Part shown: positions 18,074-27,335 of the stretch, piece by piece | How positions within the stretch are numbered: position 1 is the stretch's first letter | How the letters are laid out: every line of letters begins with the position of its first letter | Assembly: GCF_019084075.1 (NCBI RefSeq) | Contig: NZ_JAHREN010000001.1 | Location: 2,329,501-2,393,500 of the forward strand | DNA from: Siccirubricoccus sp. G192 | GTDB lineage: Bacteria; Pseudomonadota; Alphaproteobacteria; Acetobacterales; Acetobacteraceae | Reading direction: 5' to 3' | DNA: 64,000 bases | Notes under the pieces: model-generated | The model's database searches: none | Told to the model about the DNA's origin: nothing | What the model saw: only the letters and a program-made list of their open reading frames with translations | Position numbers and translations under genes: made by a program

Positions 18074-19865
18074 TCAGTGGTTGTGCCGGCTCTCGCCCCG
18101 CGTCTCCAGGATGTTGATGTAGAGCGTCGCCGGCTCCAGGCAGGCGCCGGTGCCGAGCTGGCCGATCATGCTGCGCTGGATCTCCTCCCAGGGGGTCTTG
18201 TTCAGGAGCTTCGGCGGCGTCCAGGCCGCGCGGCGCGCCGCCAGCTCCGCCGCCGGGATCAGCACATCCACCTTGCGCGTATTGAGGTCGATGCGGATCG
18301 GGTCGCCCGATTTCAGCAGCGCCAGGCCGCCGCCCACCGCCGCCTCCGGTGAGATGTTGAGGATGGAGGGGCTGCCCGAGGTGCCGCTCTGCCGTCCGTC
18401 GCCCATGGTGGGCAGCGTGTCGATGCCTGCTTTCAGCAGCGCCGCCGGCGGTTGCATGTTCACCACCTCGGCGCTGCCAGGATAGCCGATCGGCCCGCAA
18501 TTGCGGATGACCAGCACGGTATGCTCGTCGATGCCGAGGGAGGGATCCTCGATGCGGTCGTGGTAGTCCTCCGGCCCCTCGAAAACCACCACCTTGCCCT
18601 CGAAGACGCCCTCGGGATGGGAGAGGAAGCGCTCGTGGAAGGCGCGGTCGATGACGCTCACCTTCATCACCGCATTATCGAAGATGTTGCCGGAGAGGAT
18701 GGCAAAGCCGCCATGCTCCTTCATCGGCCGGACATAGGCGCGGATCACCTCGCGGTCCGGCTCCGGCAATTCGGCGACGTTCTGCGCCACCGTGCGGCCA
18801 TTCACCGTCAGCGCCTCGCCGTGCAGCTTTCCGGCGCCCAGCAGTTCCCGCATCACCGCCGGCACGCCGCCGGCATTGTAGAAACCCTCGCCCAGGAAGC
18901 GGCCGGCGGGCTGGCAGTCGACCAGCAGCGGGATGTCATGGCCGATGCCCTCCCAATCCTCGATCTTCAGCTCCACGCCCATATGGCGGGCAATTGCGAT
19001 GATATGCGGCGGGCAATTGGTGCTGGCGCCAATGGCGCTGGCCAGCACGATCGCGTTCTCGAAGGCGGCGCGGGTCATGACATCGCTCGGGCGGAGATTG
19101 TCCTGCACCATCTCCACGATGCGCCGGCCGGTGGCATGGGCCATCTGTCCGCGCTCCCGATAGGCGGCGGGGATGGCGGCGCAGCCGGGGAGCGACATGC
19201 CCAGCGCCTCCGCCAGGCTGTTCATGGAGAGCGCCGTGCCCATGGTGTTGCAGTGGCCGACGCTGGTGGAGGAGCTCGCCACCATGTCCATGAAGCCGTT
19301 GTAGTCCAGCTTGCCCTCGGCCAGCAGCTTGCGCGCCTCCCAGACGATGGTGCCGCTGCCGGTGAGGCGGCCCTGGTAGTGCCCGTCCAGCATCGGCCCG
19401 CCGGAGAGCACGATGGCCGGGATGTTCACCGTGGCGGCGCCCATCAGGCAGGCCGGGGTGGTCTTGTCGCAGCCGGTGGTCAGCACCACGCCGTCGATCG
19501 GGTAGCCATGCAGCACCTCGACCAGGCTGAGATAGGCGAGGTTGCGGTCCAGCGCCGCGGTCGGCCGCTTGCCGGTTTCCTGGATCGGGTGGATCGGGAA
19601 TTCCAGCGGGATGCCGCCGGCATCGCGGATGCCGGCCTTCACCCGCTCGGCCAGCGCCAGATGATGGCGGTTGCAGGGCGCGATGTCGCTACCGGTCTGG
19701 GCGATGCCGATGATCGGCCGGCCCGATTGCAACTCGCCCCGGGTCAGGCCGAAATTCAGGAAGCGTTCGACATAGAGCGCGGTCATGCCCGGGTCTTCCG
19801 GGTCGTCGAACCAACGCTGGCTGCGCAGCCTGGAAGCTCTTCTTGGTCTGGTCACTACCGGCCAT
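18074..19865 (-). pseudogene. IlvD/Edd family dehydratase, sugar-acid type (N-terminal frameshift)
   Basis: About 597 residues. It is a [2Fe-2S] or [4Fe-4S] dehydratase of the arabonate/xylonate branch, removing water from a sugar acid to give a 2-keto-3-deoxy acid. Cluster ligands lie in DIAPCNRHH, TTGCDKTTPACLMGAA and SVGHCNTMGTALSMNSLAEALG; the C terminus has GDGRQSGTSGSPSILNISPEAA. The expected start MAGSDQTKKS (ATG 19865) is in a different frame from the body: an extra A at 19834/19835 (plus strand) disrupts SSRLRSQRWFDDP. The body frame alone is open to an ATG at 19888, so a protein with an altered N terminus could still be made. Sequence error is the simpler explanation. Confidence 0.8.
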
Positions 19866-20164
19866 GGCGGGTTCCCCTTGGACGTCACGGCATAGCTGGG
19901 CGGGCAGGGCGGGGGCTGTCAACCGCGGCACGGCCGGCGCTGGCTGCCGCGGCATGCCTTGGCGTAACGGCAGGGGTCCTCGGCAGGTTCCGTTCGATGC
20001 CGTGCCTCGGGCTGCCTGCTGCCCTTCTCGCGGCCGCCCCGGCAATTGTCACCTGATGATGATGGACAGGAGCAACCGCCAGGTGGCGCAACTGGTGCAG
20101 GATCGGTCGGCGGAGAAGGGGCTGTGGCGATTGCGCCCGGCCTGACCGGCAAGGGGAGGGCGTG
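19866..20164. other. Intergenic region upstream of the dehydratase and lectin-like genes
   Basis: About 300 bp between divergent genes. Several GC-rich frames are open but none shows family similarity. It must hold both promoters. A ribosome site (aggggaggg) precedes the ATG at 20165. Confidence 0.5.
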
Positions 20165-20839
20165 ATGAACCAGGCGATGCGGTTTTCGCTTCTGGCGCCG
20201 GCGGCGCTGTTGTGCCTCGGGCTTGGCCGTGGGGCATGGGCGCAGCAGGCCAATCCCGCCGAGATGAGTTTCTTCGTCACCAGCACCGGCTCCGGCAAGG
20301 GCGCCGATCTCGGCGGGCTGGCGGGGGCGGATGCTCATTGCCAGTCGCTGGCGCAGGCGGCCGGCGCCGGCAGGCGGACCTGGCACGCCTATCTCAGCAC
20401 CAGCGCTTCCGGTGGCACGCCCGCCGTCAATGCCCGGGACCGGATCGGCCGCGGGCCCTGGCGGAATGCGAATGGCGTGGTGATCGCGCGCGACGTGGCG
20501 GAACTGCACGGCAGCAACAACCTCACCCTGCAAACCGCGGTGAACGAGCGGGGCGAGCCGGTGAACGGCCGCCGTCAGCAGCCCAATACGCATGACATCC
20601 TCACCGGCTCGCAGCCGGATGGCACCGCCTTCGCGGGCAGCGAGGACCGCACCTGCGGCAATTGGACGCGGAGCGGCGCGGAGGGTGCCGCCATGGTCGG
20701 GCATCATGACCGCGAGGGCCTGCGGGATGACGAGCCCTCGCGGTCCTGGAACGCCTCGCATCCCTCGCGGGGCTGCAGCCAGGAGGCGTTGCGGAGTTCC
20801 GGCGGCGCCGGCCTGCTCTACTGCTTCGCGGTGGATTAA
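20165..20839 (+). CDS. Secreted lectin-like conserved protein
   Basis: A 224-residue exported protein. A signal peptide (FSLLAPAALLCLGLGRGAWAQ, cut after AWA) precedes a domain beginning MSFFVTSTGSGKGADLGGLAGADAHCQSLAQAAG, then TWHAYLSTS and C-terminal GSEDRTCGNWTRSG ... GLLYCFAVD. Proteins of this kind occur widely in alphaproteobacteria and are often named lectins because of a C-type-lectin-like or endostatin-like fold; no substrate is known to me. Cysteines fall in pairs that could form disulphides in the periplasm. The start at ATG 20165 is preferred to the GTG at 20162 because aggggaggg lies at suitable spacing. Confidence 0.75.
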   Translation: MNQAMRFSLLAPAALLCLGLGRGAWAQQANPAEMSFFVTSTGSGKGADLGGLAGADAHCQSLAQAAGAGRRTWHAYLSTSASGGTPAVNARDRIGRGPWRNANGVVIARDVAELHGSNNLTLQTAVNERGEPVNGRRQQPNTHDILTGSQPDGTAFAGSEDRTCGNWTRSGAEGAAMVGHHDREGLRDDEPSRSWNASHPSRGCSQEALRSSGGAGLLYCFAVD

Positions 20840-20851
20840 GGCTGCGGACCT

Positions 20852-20883
20852 GGGGCGGCCTTATCCGGTGATCGGGCCGCCCC
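20852..20883. terminator. Strong hairpin between convergent genes
   Basis: GGGGCGGCC (20852-20860) pairs perfectly with GGCCGCCCC (20875-20883) around a 14-nt loop. It lies between the lectin-like gene (+) and the small secreted protein (-), so it could act on both strands. No T tract is seen. Confidence 0.5.
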
Positions 20884-20895
20884 GGATCCTACGCC

Positions 20896-21228
20896 TCAGG
20901 GAAAGACCAGGTCGGTGATGCTGCAGGTATTCACCCGCCGCCGCTCCGATGCCTGGCCATTGTCATAGACCACGCGGATATCGTTCACGCATTGCCCGGC
21001 CGGCAGGCGCAGCACATAGGTGGCGCCGGAAGCGAGGGTGCGGTCGCCCAGCCGGTCGGCGCCCCATTCGTTCACGGTGGCGGAGGAGACGTAGATCTCG
21101 TTGATCGTCGTCGGGCTGTTGTTGGTCAGCCGGAAGGAGGGGTCGTTGGTCTGCGCCTCCGCCAGGCCGCTGGTCAGGGCAAGGCCGGCGAGCGCGGCAA
21201 GGATGGTGAGGCGGCGGGTGCGGGCCAT
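20896..21228 (-). CDS. Small secreted conserved protein, function unknown
   Basis: A 110-residue exported protein. The signal peptide is RRLTILAALAGLALTSGLAEAQ; the mature part begins TNDPSFRLTNNSPTTINEIYVSSATVNEWG and is predicted to be beta-rich, with two cysteines (GQCVNDIRVVYDNG and NTCSITDLVFP) that could pair. I recall such proteins in alphaproteobacteria under vague names such as Tat-pathway signal protein; no activity is established to my knowledge. The start at ATG 21228 is preferred because AAAGGA lies upstream; alternative ATGs at 21249 and 21273 extend the signal without clear benefit. Confidence 0.7.
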   Translation of the reverse strand: MARTRRLTILAALAGLALTSGLAEAQTNDPSFRLTNNSPTTINEIYVSSATVNEWGADRLGDRTLASGATYVLRLPAGQCVNDIRVVYDNGQASERRRVNTCSITDLVFP

Positions 21229-21335
21229 GCGGGCAGAATCCTTTCTCATGCGGCCCGGGCCGGGCCGTGGCACAAGCTATCGTTCCAGCCGCAGGTTTTC
21301 CACATTCCAGGTTGAATAATTGTGAAGACCTCTCG

Positions 21336-22338
21336 CTAATCCGGCTTGATGTCCCCGGCGCGGATCACCGCCGCCCATTTGGCGATCTCGCTGGCGGTGA
21401 AGCGGGCCAGATCCTCCGGGCTGCCGCCGCCCGGCACCGCCCCTTGCGCCGCCATCGTCTCCTGGAAGCGCGGCGAGGCCAGGATGCGCCCGACCTCGGC
21501 ATTCAGCCGTGCCACCACCGGGGCCGGCGTGCCGGCGGGGGCGTAGAGCGCGGTCCAGGTATAGGCGTCATAGCCGGCCAGGCCGCTTTCCGCGATGGTC
21601 GGCAGGTCCGGCCAGGAGCCGACGCGGCTCGTTGTGGTGACCGCCAGCGCCCGCAGCCGCCCGCCCCGCACCTGTGGGCCGGAGGAGAGCGCGCTGTCGA
21701 ACAGCACGTCGCATTCGCCGGCGATCGCCGCCGTCACCGCGGGCGCGCTGCCGCGATAGGGCACATGCGTCATCTCGATGCCCGCCATGGACTTGAACAA
21801 CTCGCCCGCCAGATGCGAGGGCTGGCCGGTGCCGATGGAGCAGTAGTTCAGCCGCCCCTGGCTGGCCCGCGCATGGGCAATGAACTCCGCCACCGTGCCG
21901 GGCGCGCGGTTGGTCGGCGTCACCATCAGCATCGGATAGACCACGGTGAGGATCACCGGCGCGAAACCGCGCACCGGGTCATAGGGGATGGAGGGAAACA
22001 GGCTGACATTGATGCTCTGCGTGCCGGAGGAGCCCATCAGCAGGGTGCTGCCATCCGGCGCGGCGCGGGCTGCCACCTCGGTGCCGATCATGCCGGAGGC
22101 GCCGGAGCGGTTCTCCACCACCACCGGCTGGCGCAGCGCGGGGGGAGAGCTGCTCGGCGATCATGCGCGACACCACATCGGTGGAACCGCCCGGCGGGAA
22201 GGCGACGATGATGCGGATCGGCCGGTCCGGCTCCCATGGCGCCGTGGCGGCCTGCCCGAGGGCCGGGCCGGCCGCGAGCAGCGCCAGGGCGCAGGGGATG
22301 GCCGGCAGCAGGCTGCGCCGTGGCAGGGGCCTTGGCAT
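21336..22338 (-). pseudogene. Bug family substrate-binding protein, frameshifted in a C run
   Basis: About 333 residues when repaired. The signal and first part (MPRPLPRRSLLPAIPCALAL ... DRPIRIIVAFPPGGSTDVVSRMIAEQLSP) and the rest (QPVVVENRSGASGMIGTEVAARAAPDG ... THVPYRGSAPAVTAAIAGECD ... AGDIKPD) are in different frames. The switch lies in a run of six G (plus strand 22140-22145); five would restore SPALRQPVVVENR. A good GGAGG stands before ATG 22338. The call is the second of four orphan TctC-like receptors in the window. A single homopolymer change in an otherwise well-kept gene suggests sequence error. Confidence 0.8.
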
Positions 22339-22446
22339 GGGCGTGGTTCCTCCCTCGCAAGCGGCGCCTTGCCCGGATCGGGCGGCGCCTTGGCGGGGAG
22401 CATGCGATGCCGCGCGGCGTGGCGGCAACCGGGCCCAGACCCTTAT

Positions 22447-22487
22447 CGGCGATTCACGCCCTCGGTGCTTCCACCTCGGGCGATCGC
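22447..22487 (-). repeat. 41-bp hairpin repeat, copy A
   Basis: On the minus strand it begins gcgatcgcccgaggtggaag and ends gggcgtgaatcgccg. It is identical at 35 of 41 positions to 25111-25151. It begins 3 bp after the stop codon of the alpha/beta hydrolase, in the same direction. The inner part can pair (CCC..GGTG with CACC..GGG around GAAG) with two mismatches; the outer GCGAT/ATCGC ends also pair. See the finding on this pair. Confidence 0.7.
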
Positions 22488-22490
22488 GGC

Positions 22491-23546
22491 CTACGCCGCC
22501 GCTTCCTCCAGGAAGACCTGCACCGCCTGGAACAGGGCGCCGCGGTTGCGCTCCATCCACATGCCATGCGTGCCCTCACCCAGGATCACCAGGCGCTTGC
22601 CGGGCGAGTTGGCCAGCAGCGGGAACAGCGTGTTCGCCATATAGGGCGGCGTGTCCTGGTCCCATTCCCCGAGCACCAGCAGGGTCGGCGCGGTGATCTT
22701 CGCGGGATCGAAGAAGGGCTTGCCGGCGCCCCAGTATTCGCGCCCATCGGCGACCGAGCCATTGGGCGCGCGCAGCGCCGGCGGGTTGCGGCGCATGGCA
22801 TCGGGGTCGGTGGCCCAGGTCACGCCGGACCAGTGCTCGAACCAGCCGGGCGGGACCAGGCCCTCGCGCTTGCCCTCCGGCACGCCGGCGCCGCGCCGCC
22901 GCCGCGCCGCCTCCATCGTGACCAGGCGATAGGCGCCAAGCTGCCCGCCGGGATCGGCCAGGCTCGGCGTCTGCCGCAGCCAGACCGGGGCGTAGAGCAC
23001 CAGCCGCTCCACCAGCGCCGGATTGTCGGCGGCGAAGCGGCCCATCAGCGCGGTGCCCCAGGAATAGCCGAGCTGGGTCAGCCGCGGCAGCCCCCGCCGC
23101 TCCCGGATGAAGGCGGCGGCGGCGCCGATATCGGCCACCGCCGTCTCGCCCCGTGCCACCGGGGGATTGGCCTCGGGCGGCTGCGCCATCTCCGGCGGCC
23201 GGGTGCTGCGGCCATAGCCGCGGATATCCATGCACCAAACATCGAAGCCGCGGCCGGCGATGTAGTCCATCCAGGACAGGCCGCCGAGCGGCAGGTCGAA
23301 GGCGGTATGCGCCGGATAGGTGGCGCCATGCACCATCAGCAGGCTGCGGCCGGGGGTGAAGGCGTTCAGCGTTTCCGGCCGCTTGTTGCGGAGGAACAGC
23401 TCGATCCCGGCATCGCCGGAGGGCACCATGTGCTCCTCGGTCACGATCTGCGGCGTGGCCTGGCCCGCCCCCTGGGCCACGGCAGGTCCGGCGGCGAGGA
23501 GCGGGCCGGCGATGGCCGGGGCGGCGAGCAGTGCGCGACGTTGCAT
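22491..23546 (-). CDS. Alpha/beta hydrolase, exported
   Basis: A 351-residue alpha/beta-fold hydrolase. The N terminus (MQRRALLAAPAIAGPLLAAGPAVAQ) is a twin-arginine-like signal. The oxyanion region is LLMVHGATYPAHT, the nucleophile Ser is in QLGYSWGTALMG, the Asp is near LGEWDQDTPP and the His in GEGTHGMWMER. A central DIRGYGRSTRP is common in this fold. The substrate (ester, lactone or peptide) cannot be assigned. The Bug-type gene follows downstream in the same direction after about 150 bp, so the two could be related in function, but the 41-bp hairpin repeat lies between them and may end transcription. Confidence 0.85.
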   Translation of the reverse strand: MQRRALLAAPAIAGPLLAAGPAVAQGAGQATPQIVTEEHMVPSGDAGIELFLRNKRPETLNAFTPGRSLLMVHGATYPAHTAFDLPLGGLSWMDYIAGRGFDVWCMDIRGYGRSTRPPEMAQPPEANPPVARGETAVADIGAAAAFIRERRGLPRLTQLGYSWGTALMGRFAADNPALVERLVLYAPVWLRQTPSLADPGGQLGAYRLVTMEAARRRRGAGVPEGKREGLVPPGWFEHWSGVTWATDPDAMRRNPPALRAPNGSVADGREYWGAGKPFFDPAKITAPTLLVLGEWDQDTPPYMANTLFPLLANSPGKRLVILGEGTHGMWMERNRGALFQAVQVFLEEAAA

Positions 23547-23683
23547 GGCGTCTTCCCTGGAGGCTTGGGGCCGCAGGCTAATCCAACCGGCCCCGGGCGG
23601 AAACGCCCGGCGTGCTTCGGGCGGCCTGCCCGGGCACGGGCAAGCGGAGAGCGGCGGTGGGCCGCTTCTGCTACAGGGGGCGC

Positions 23684-25144
23684 ATGGATGGAACCGGGGA
23701 GGGCGTGCCCGCCATTGGCGCAGCGGCGCGGCTCCGTGCCGTTGCGCCCTGGCGGGTGGAAGCGCGGGCGATGCTCGGCCTCGCCTGGCCGATCGCGCTG
23801 ACCAATCTTTCGCAGATCGCCCTGCTGCTGACCGATACGCTGCTGCTGGGGCGGCTGGGGACCGAGGCGCTGGCGGCGGCGACCCTCGGGGTCAATCTCT
23901 ATTGGGCGTTGCTGGCGCCGCTGTTCGGCCTGGCGCAGGCGGCGGCGCCGATGCTGGCGCAGGCGCGCGGCGCGGGGCGGCGCACCGACGCGCCGCGGCG
24001 CGGCTGGATACGGGAGATGCGCCGCAGCGCCCGCCAGGCGCTCTGGGCGGTGGCGCTGCTCACCCTGCCGGTCTGGGCGGTGCTGTGGCATGCGGAAGCG
24101 CTGCTGCTGGCGCTCGGGCAGGAGCCCGGGTTGGCCAGGCTCGCTGGCGACTACATCCTGGCGCTGATGTGGGGGCTGCCGCTGTTCGGCACCTTCGTGG
24201 TGCTGCGCGGCTTCCTGGCGGCGATGGAGCGGCCGGAGGCGGCGCTCTGGGTCTCGCTGGCCGGATTGGCGGTGAATGCGCTGCTCGGCTGGCTGCTGAT
24301 CCTGGGTGGCTGGGGCGCGCCGCGGCTCGGCCTGGTCGGGGCGGGGCTGGCGAGCACGCTGGCCAACCTGTTCATGCTGGCGGCGCTGCTGCTGGCCATC
24401 CGGCGGGACCGACAACTGCGCCGCTTCCGCCTGCTCGGGCACCTCTGGCGGCCGGACTGGCTGCGCTTCCGCGAGGTGTTCCGCATCGGCCTGCCCATCG
24501 CCGGGCAGATGTGGCTGGAGATCGGGCTGTTTGCCACGGCGGCGCTGGTGATGGGCTGGCTCGGCGCGGTGGCGGTGGCGGCGCATGCCATCGCGGTGCA
24601 GATGGCGACCACCACCTTCATGGTGCCGATGGGCATCGGCCAGGCGGCCACCGCGCGGGTCGGGCTCGCGGCCGGGGCCGGCGATGCGGCCGGCGCGGAG
24701 CGGGCCGGGCGGGTCGCGATCGTCATCGGCGCCGGCTTCATGGCGGCGATGGCGGGGCTGCTGGTGCTGGGCGCCGAGGCGCTGCCCTGGCTGTTCCTGA
24801 ATGCCATGGATCCCGGCGCGCCGGCAGTGGCTGCCGCCGGCGCAATGCTGCTGGTGATCGCCGGGCTGTTCCAACTGGCCGATGGCGTGCAGGTGGTGGC
24901 GGCGGGCGCGTTGCGCGGGCTGAAGGACACGCGCGTGCCGATGCTGCTGGCCGCGGCGGGTTATTGGGGGCTTGGCCTGCCGCTCGGCCTGGTGCTCGGC
25001 TTCCCGCTCGGCCTCGGCGCCACCGGCATCTGGATCGGCCTGGCCGCGGGGCTGGCGCTGGTCGCCGGGCTGCTGCTGCTGCGCTGGCGCCGGCTGGCGG
25101 GCGCCAGCCTGCGATCGGCCCGGGTGGAAACACCCGGGGCGTGA
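23684..25144 (+). CDS. MATE family efflux transporter (NorM-like)
   Basis: A 486-residue inner-membrane protein with about 12 hydrophobic segments, arranged as two related halves. It should export drugs or other cations in exchange for Na+ or H+. Family-like pieces are LAWPIALTNLSQIALLLTDTLLLGRLG at the first helices, LRGFLAAMERPE after helix 4, and FMVPMGIGQAATARVGLAAGAGD in the second half, then GALRGLKDTRVPM. The ATG at 23684 (MDGTGEG) follows AGGGGG closely; an upstream frame to 23612 lacks support. The 41-bp hairpin repeat covers its last codons and stop. Confidence 0.92.
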   Translation: MDGTGEGVPAIGAAARLRAVAPWRVEARAMLGLAWPIALTNLSQIALLLTDTLLLGRLGTEALAAATLGVNLYWALLAPLFGLAQAAAPMLAQARGAGRRTDAPRRGWIREMRRSARQALWAVALLTLPVWAVLWHAEALLLALGQEPGLARLAGDYILALMWGLPLFGTFVVLRGFLAAMERPEAALWVSLAGLAVNALLGWLLILGGWGAPRLGLVGAGLASTLANLFMLAALLLAIRRDRQLRRFRLLGHLWRPDWLRFREVFRIGLPIAGQMWLEIGLFATAALVMGWLGAVAVAAHAIAVQMATTTFMVPMGIGQAATARVGLAAGAGDAAGAERAGRVAIVIGAGFMAAMAGLLVLGAEALPWLFLNAMDPGAPAVAAAGAMLLVIAGLFQLADGVQVVAAGALRGLKDTRVPMLLAAAGYWGLGLPLGLVLGFPLGLGATGIWIGLAAGLALVAGLLLLRWRRLAGASLRSARVETPGA

Positions 25145-25151
25145 ATCGCCG
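25111..25151 (+). repeat. 41-bp hairpin repeat, copy B
   Basis: gcgatcggcccgggtggaaa followed by cacccggggcgtgaatcgccg. It contains a perfect hairpin CCCGGGTG-GAAA-CACCCGGG and spans the MATE stop codon (25142-25144). It is 35/41 identical to copy A (22447-22487, opposite strand). It has the same orientation relative to the gene it ends. Confidence 0.75.
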
Positions 25152-25164
25152 GCGCAAGCGTGGC

Positions 25165-26175
25165 TCAGTCGCTCTCCGGCGGGATGACGTTGGTGCGCTT
25201 CCCCTCCACCAGCACGTCGCGCATGGTCTCCACGCCCTTCACCCGGATGTCCTGCCAGGCCTCCGGCGAATGGAAGGCGATATGCGGCGTGATCACCAGC
25301 CGGCCGGTCAGCCATTCCTCCCGCGCGCGATAGGCGCGGAGCAGGGCGGGAACGGGCTCGCGCGGCGGCTCCTCCGGGATCACGTCGAGCCCGGCGCCCG
25401 CCAGGTGGCCGTCGCGCAGGCAGCGCTCCAGCGCGTCGATATCCAGGATCGGGCCGCGCGCCGTATTCACCACCACGGCATTGGGCGGCAGTAGCCGCAG
25501 CTCCCGCTCGCCGATCAGCCCGCGCGTGCCGCGGGTGAGCGGCGCATGGATGGAGAGCACATCGGATTGCCGCAGCAATTCCTCCAGCGTGCGGGCGCGC
25601 TGGATGCCCACGGCACGGTCATAGCCATTCGGCAGATAGGGGTCGTGGAACACCACGCGATAGCCGAGCGCCTTGGCCCGAAGCGCCGCCGCGGTGCCGA
25701 TGCGGCCGAGGCCCAGGATGCCGAAGGTCTGCACCTCCTGCCGGCGCACCAGCGGCGAGGGCCGCACGCCCCAGGGGGCGGGGTCGGGGCCACGCTGGGT
25801 ATCGTGATAGAGCATCAGCCCGCGCCGCAGCGACAGCGCCAGCAGCAGGGCGAATTCCGCCACCTCCTGCGTGCCGTAATCCGGCAGGTTGCAGACGGTG
25901 ATGCCGCGCTCCGCGCAGGCGGCGCGGTCCACCCGGTCATAGCCGACGCCCATCCGCACCACGACCTTCAGCTTCGGGAAGCGCGCGATCTGCTCGGCCG
26001 GCACCGCCATGCGGAGGGTCATCAGCCCGTCCACCTCGGCCAGCAGCGAATCCGGCAGTTCGGCCAGGCTGGATTTCGCATTGCCCTGCAGGATGCGCAC
26101 GCCGGGGCCGAGAATCCCCTGCTCCAGCGCCGTATCCGCATAGAGCCCCTCGGGCTCGAGCACCGTCAGCGTCAC
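25165..26175 (-). CDS. D-2-hydroxyacid dehydrogenase (CtBP/SerA-like)
   Basis: A 336-residue NAD-dependent D-isomer-specific dehydrogenase. The Rossmann signature is FGILGLGRIGTAAALRAKALGYRVVFHDPY; catalytic Arg, Glu and His are in NTARGPILD, GLDVIPEEPP and TPHIAFHSPEAW. N-terminal GYDRVDRAACAERGITVCNLPDYGTQEVAE matches C-terminal-binding-protein-like members more than SerA itself, and there is no ACT domain. The start GTG at 26175 (VTLTVLEPEG) fits homologues; the frame upstream to 26253 is only low complexity. The substrate is probably a small 2-hydroxy or 2-keto acid. It converges with the MATE gene. Confidence 0.88.
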   Translation of the reverse strand: MTLTVLEPEGLYADTALEQGILGPGVRILQGNAKSSLAELPDSLLAEVDGLMTLRMAVPAEQIARFPKLKVVVRMGVGYDRVDRAACAERGITVCNLPDYGTQEVAEFALLLALSLRRGLMLYHDTQRGPDPAPWGVRPSPLVRRQEVQTFGILGLGRIGTAAALRAKALGYRVVFHDPYLPNGYDRAVGIQRARTLEELLRQSDVLSIHAPLTRGTRGLIGERELRLLPPNAVVVNTARGPILDIDALERCLRDGHLAGAGLDVIPEEPPREPVPALLRAYRAREEWLTGRLVITPHIAFHSPEAWQDIRVKGVETMRDVLVEGKRTNVIPPESD

Positions 26176-26254
26176 GCCAAATCCCCCCCTGCACGTCAGG
26201 GGGCGGAGGATGCGGGCAGGCGGGGGCGGGCGCAACCCGCCCCCGCCTGCCATC

Positions 26255-27250
26255 TCAGAACAGCGCCGAGGGCGCCACCGTGCTGCCGGTGCCGCCCTTG
26301 ATCTTCAGCGGCTGCACCATCAGCGCGAATTCGGACTGGCGGCGCTGTGCCAGCACATCCAGCTTCATGTTCTCCAGCAGGTGCACTCCATTCACCACCA
26401 GCGCGATCTGGTGCACCGGCAGCGAGGCGCCCGGCATGGTCTTGCTGGGCGCGCATTCCACCGGCCAATTATCAGCGCCCATCAGGATCGGGTTGCGCTG
26501 GATCACCCATTCCGCGGCCGCCACGCCAATGCCAGGGCAACTGCGGACATAGCGGGCATTGTCGCGTGCCCAGAGCGTGCCCCAGCCGGTGTGGAAGATC
26601 ACCGCATCCGCTTCCTCGACCCGGATGTTCTGGCGCTGCTGCGCCTGCTCGATATCGGCCACTGTGATCTCGTAGTCGTCGCCCAGCACCGGCACGCCCT
26701 TCAGCGCCGCGATATCCAGCATCACGCCGCGGGTGAAGATGGTGCCCACCGTATCCACGCCCATTTCGGTGAAGCCGCCACGGCTGGTGATGGAAGGAAC
26801 GTTGACGCAGTTATAGGCCTCGTCGCCGATATTCTGGTGCGGGAAGGCGTCGAGCTGGGTGCCGACCTGGCCGATCTCGGTGACGACCAGCTCCTCGTTC
26901 GAGCCGCGCCGGTTGGCCTCCGGGTTCATGAAGGTGCGCTTCAGGTGCACGTCGAAGCGGCGGGTGCCGAAGAAGGGCATGTCCTGCGCCAGCACATGCC
27001 CGAGTTCCACGATCTCGCCGGTGCGGATCAGGCCGGCGGCGCGCTTCGCCCGCTCCGGCGTCATCAGGTTCATGGCGCCGCGGCGGTCGTTCGGCCCCCA
27101 GCGCGAGGGGCAGCGCTGCGCTGCCGCGGGCGGGCTCCAGCCTGCGGCGCCTTGCGCCTGCACCGGCGTGGCGGTCAGGCCGAGATGCGCTCCCCCGCAG
27201 GCGAGGCAGCCGGCAGCCCCGAACAGGCCGCGGCGCGACAAGGTCTTCAT
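26255..27250 (-). CDS. Cyclase family protein (kynurenine formamidase-like), Tat-exported
   Basis: A 331-residue metal-dependent hydrolase of the cyclase/formamidase family (PF04199). The signal SRRGLFGAAGCLACGGAHLG has a twin-arginine pattern, so it is likely folded before export. The metal-binding signature is in the QVGTQLDAFPHQ region, where HxGTHxDxPxH is the classic form; here the first His positions are changed to Q/V, while D and the final H remain. Also visible are MNLMTPERAKRA and ADAVIFHTGWG. Relatives hydrolyse amides or lactones; substrate unknown. GGGAG stands before ATG 27250. Confidence 0.8.
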   Translation of the reverse strand: MKTLSRRGLFGAAGCLACGGAHLGLTATPVQAQGAAGWSPPAAAQRCPSRWGPNDRRGAMNLMTPERAKRAAGLIRTGEIVELGHVLAQDMPFFGTRRFDVHLKRTFMNPEANRRGSNEELVVTEIGQVGTQLDAFPHQNIGDEAYNCVNVPSITSRGGFTEMGVDTVGTIFTRGVMLDIAALKGVPVLGDDYEITVADIEQAQQRQNIRVEEADAVIFHTGWGTLWARDNARYVRSCPGIGVAAAEWVIQRNPILMGADNWPVECAPSKTMPGASLPVHQIALVVNGVHLLENMKLDVLAQRRQSEFALMVQPLKIKGGTGSTVAPSALF

Positions 27251-27335
27251 GCTGTTCTCCCGGATGCTATGCTGATTGGCGGCGATCCCTGCCGCGGGAA
27301 CATCCTGGCATGGGGCGCGGGGGAAGGGGAGACGG

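Noticed and set aside
23441-25315. 624-codon minus-strand frame opposite the MATE gene
   Set aside because: Rich in Gln/His/Arg repeats produced by reading a membrane protein gene backwards; the MATE reading has clear family structure.
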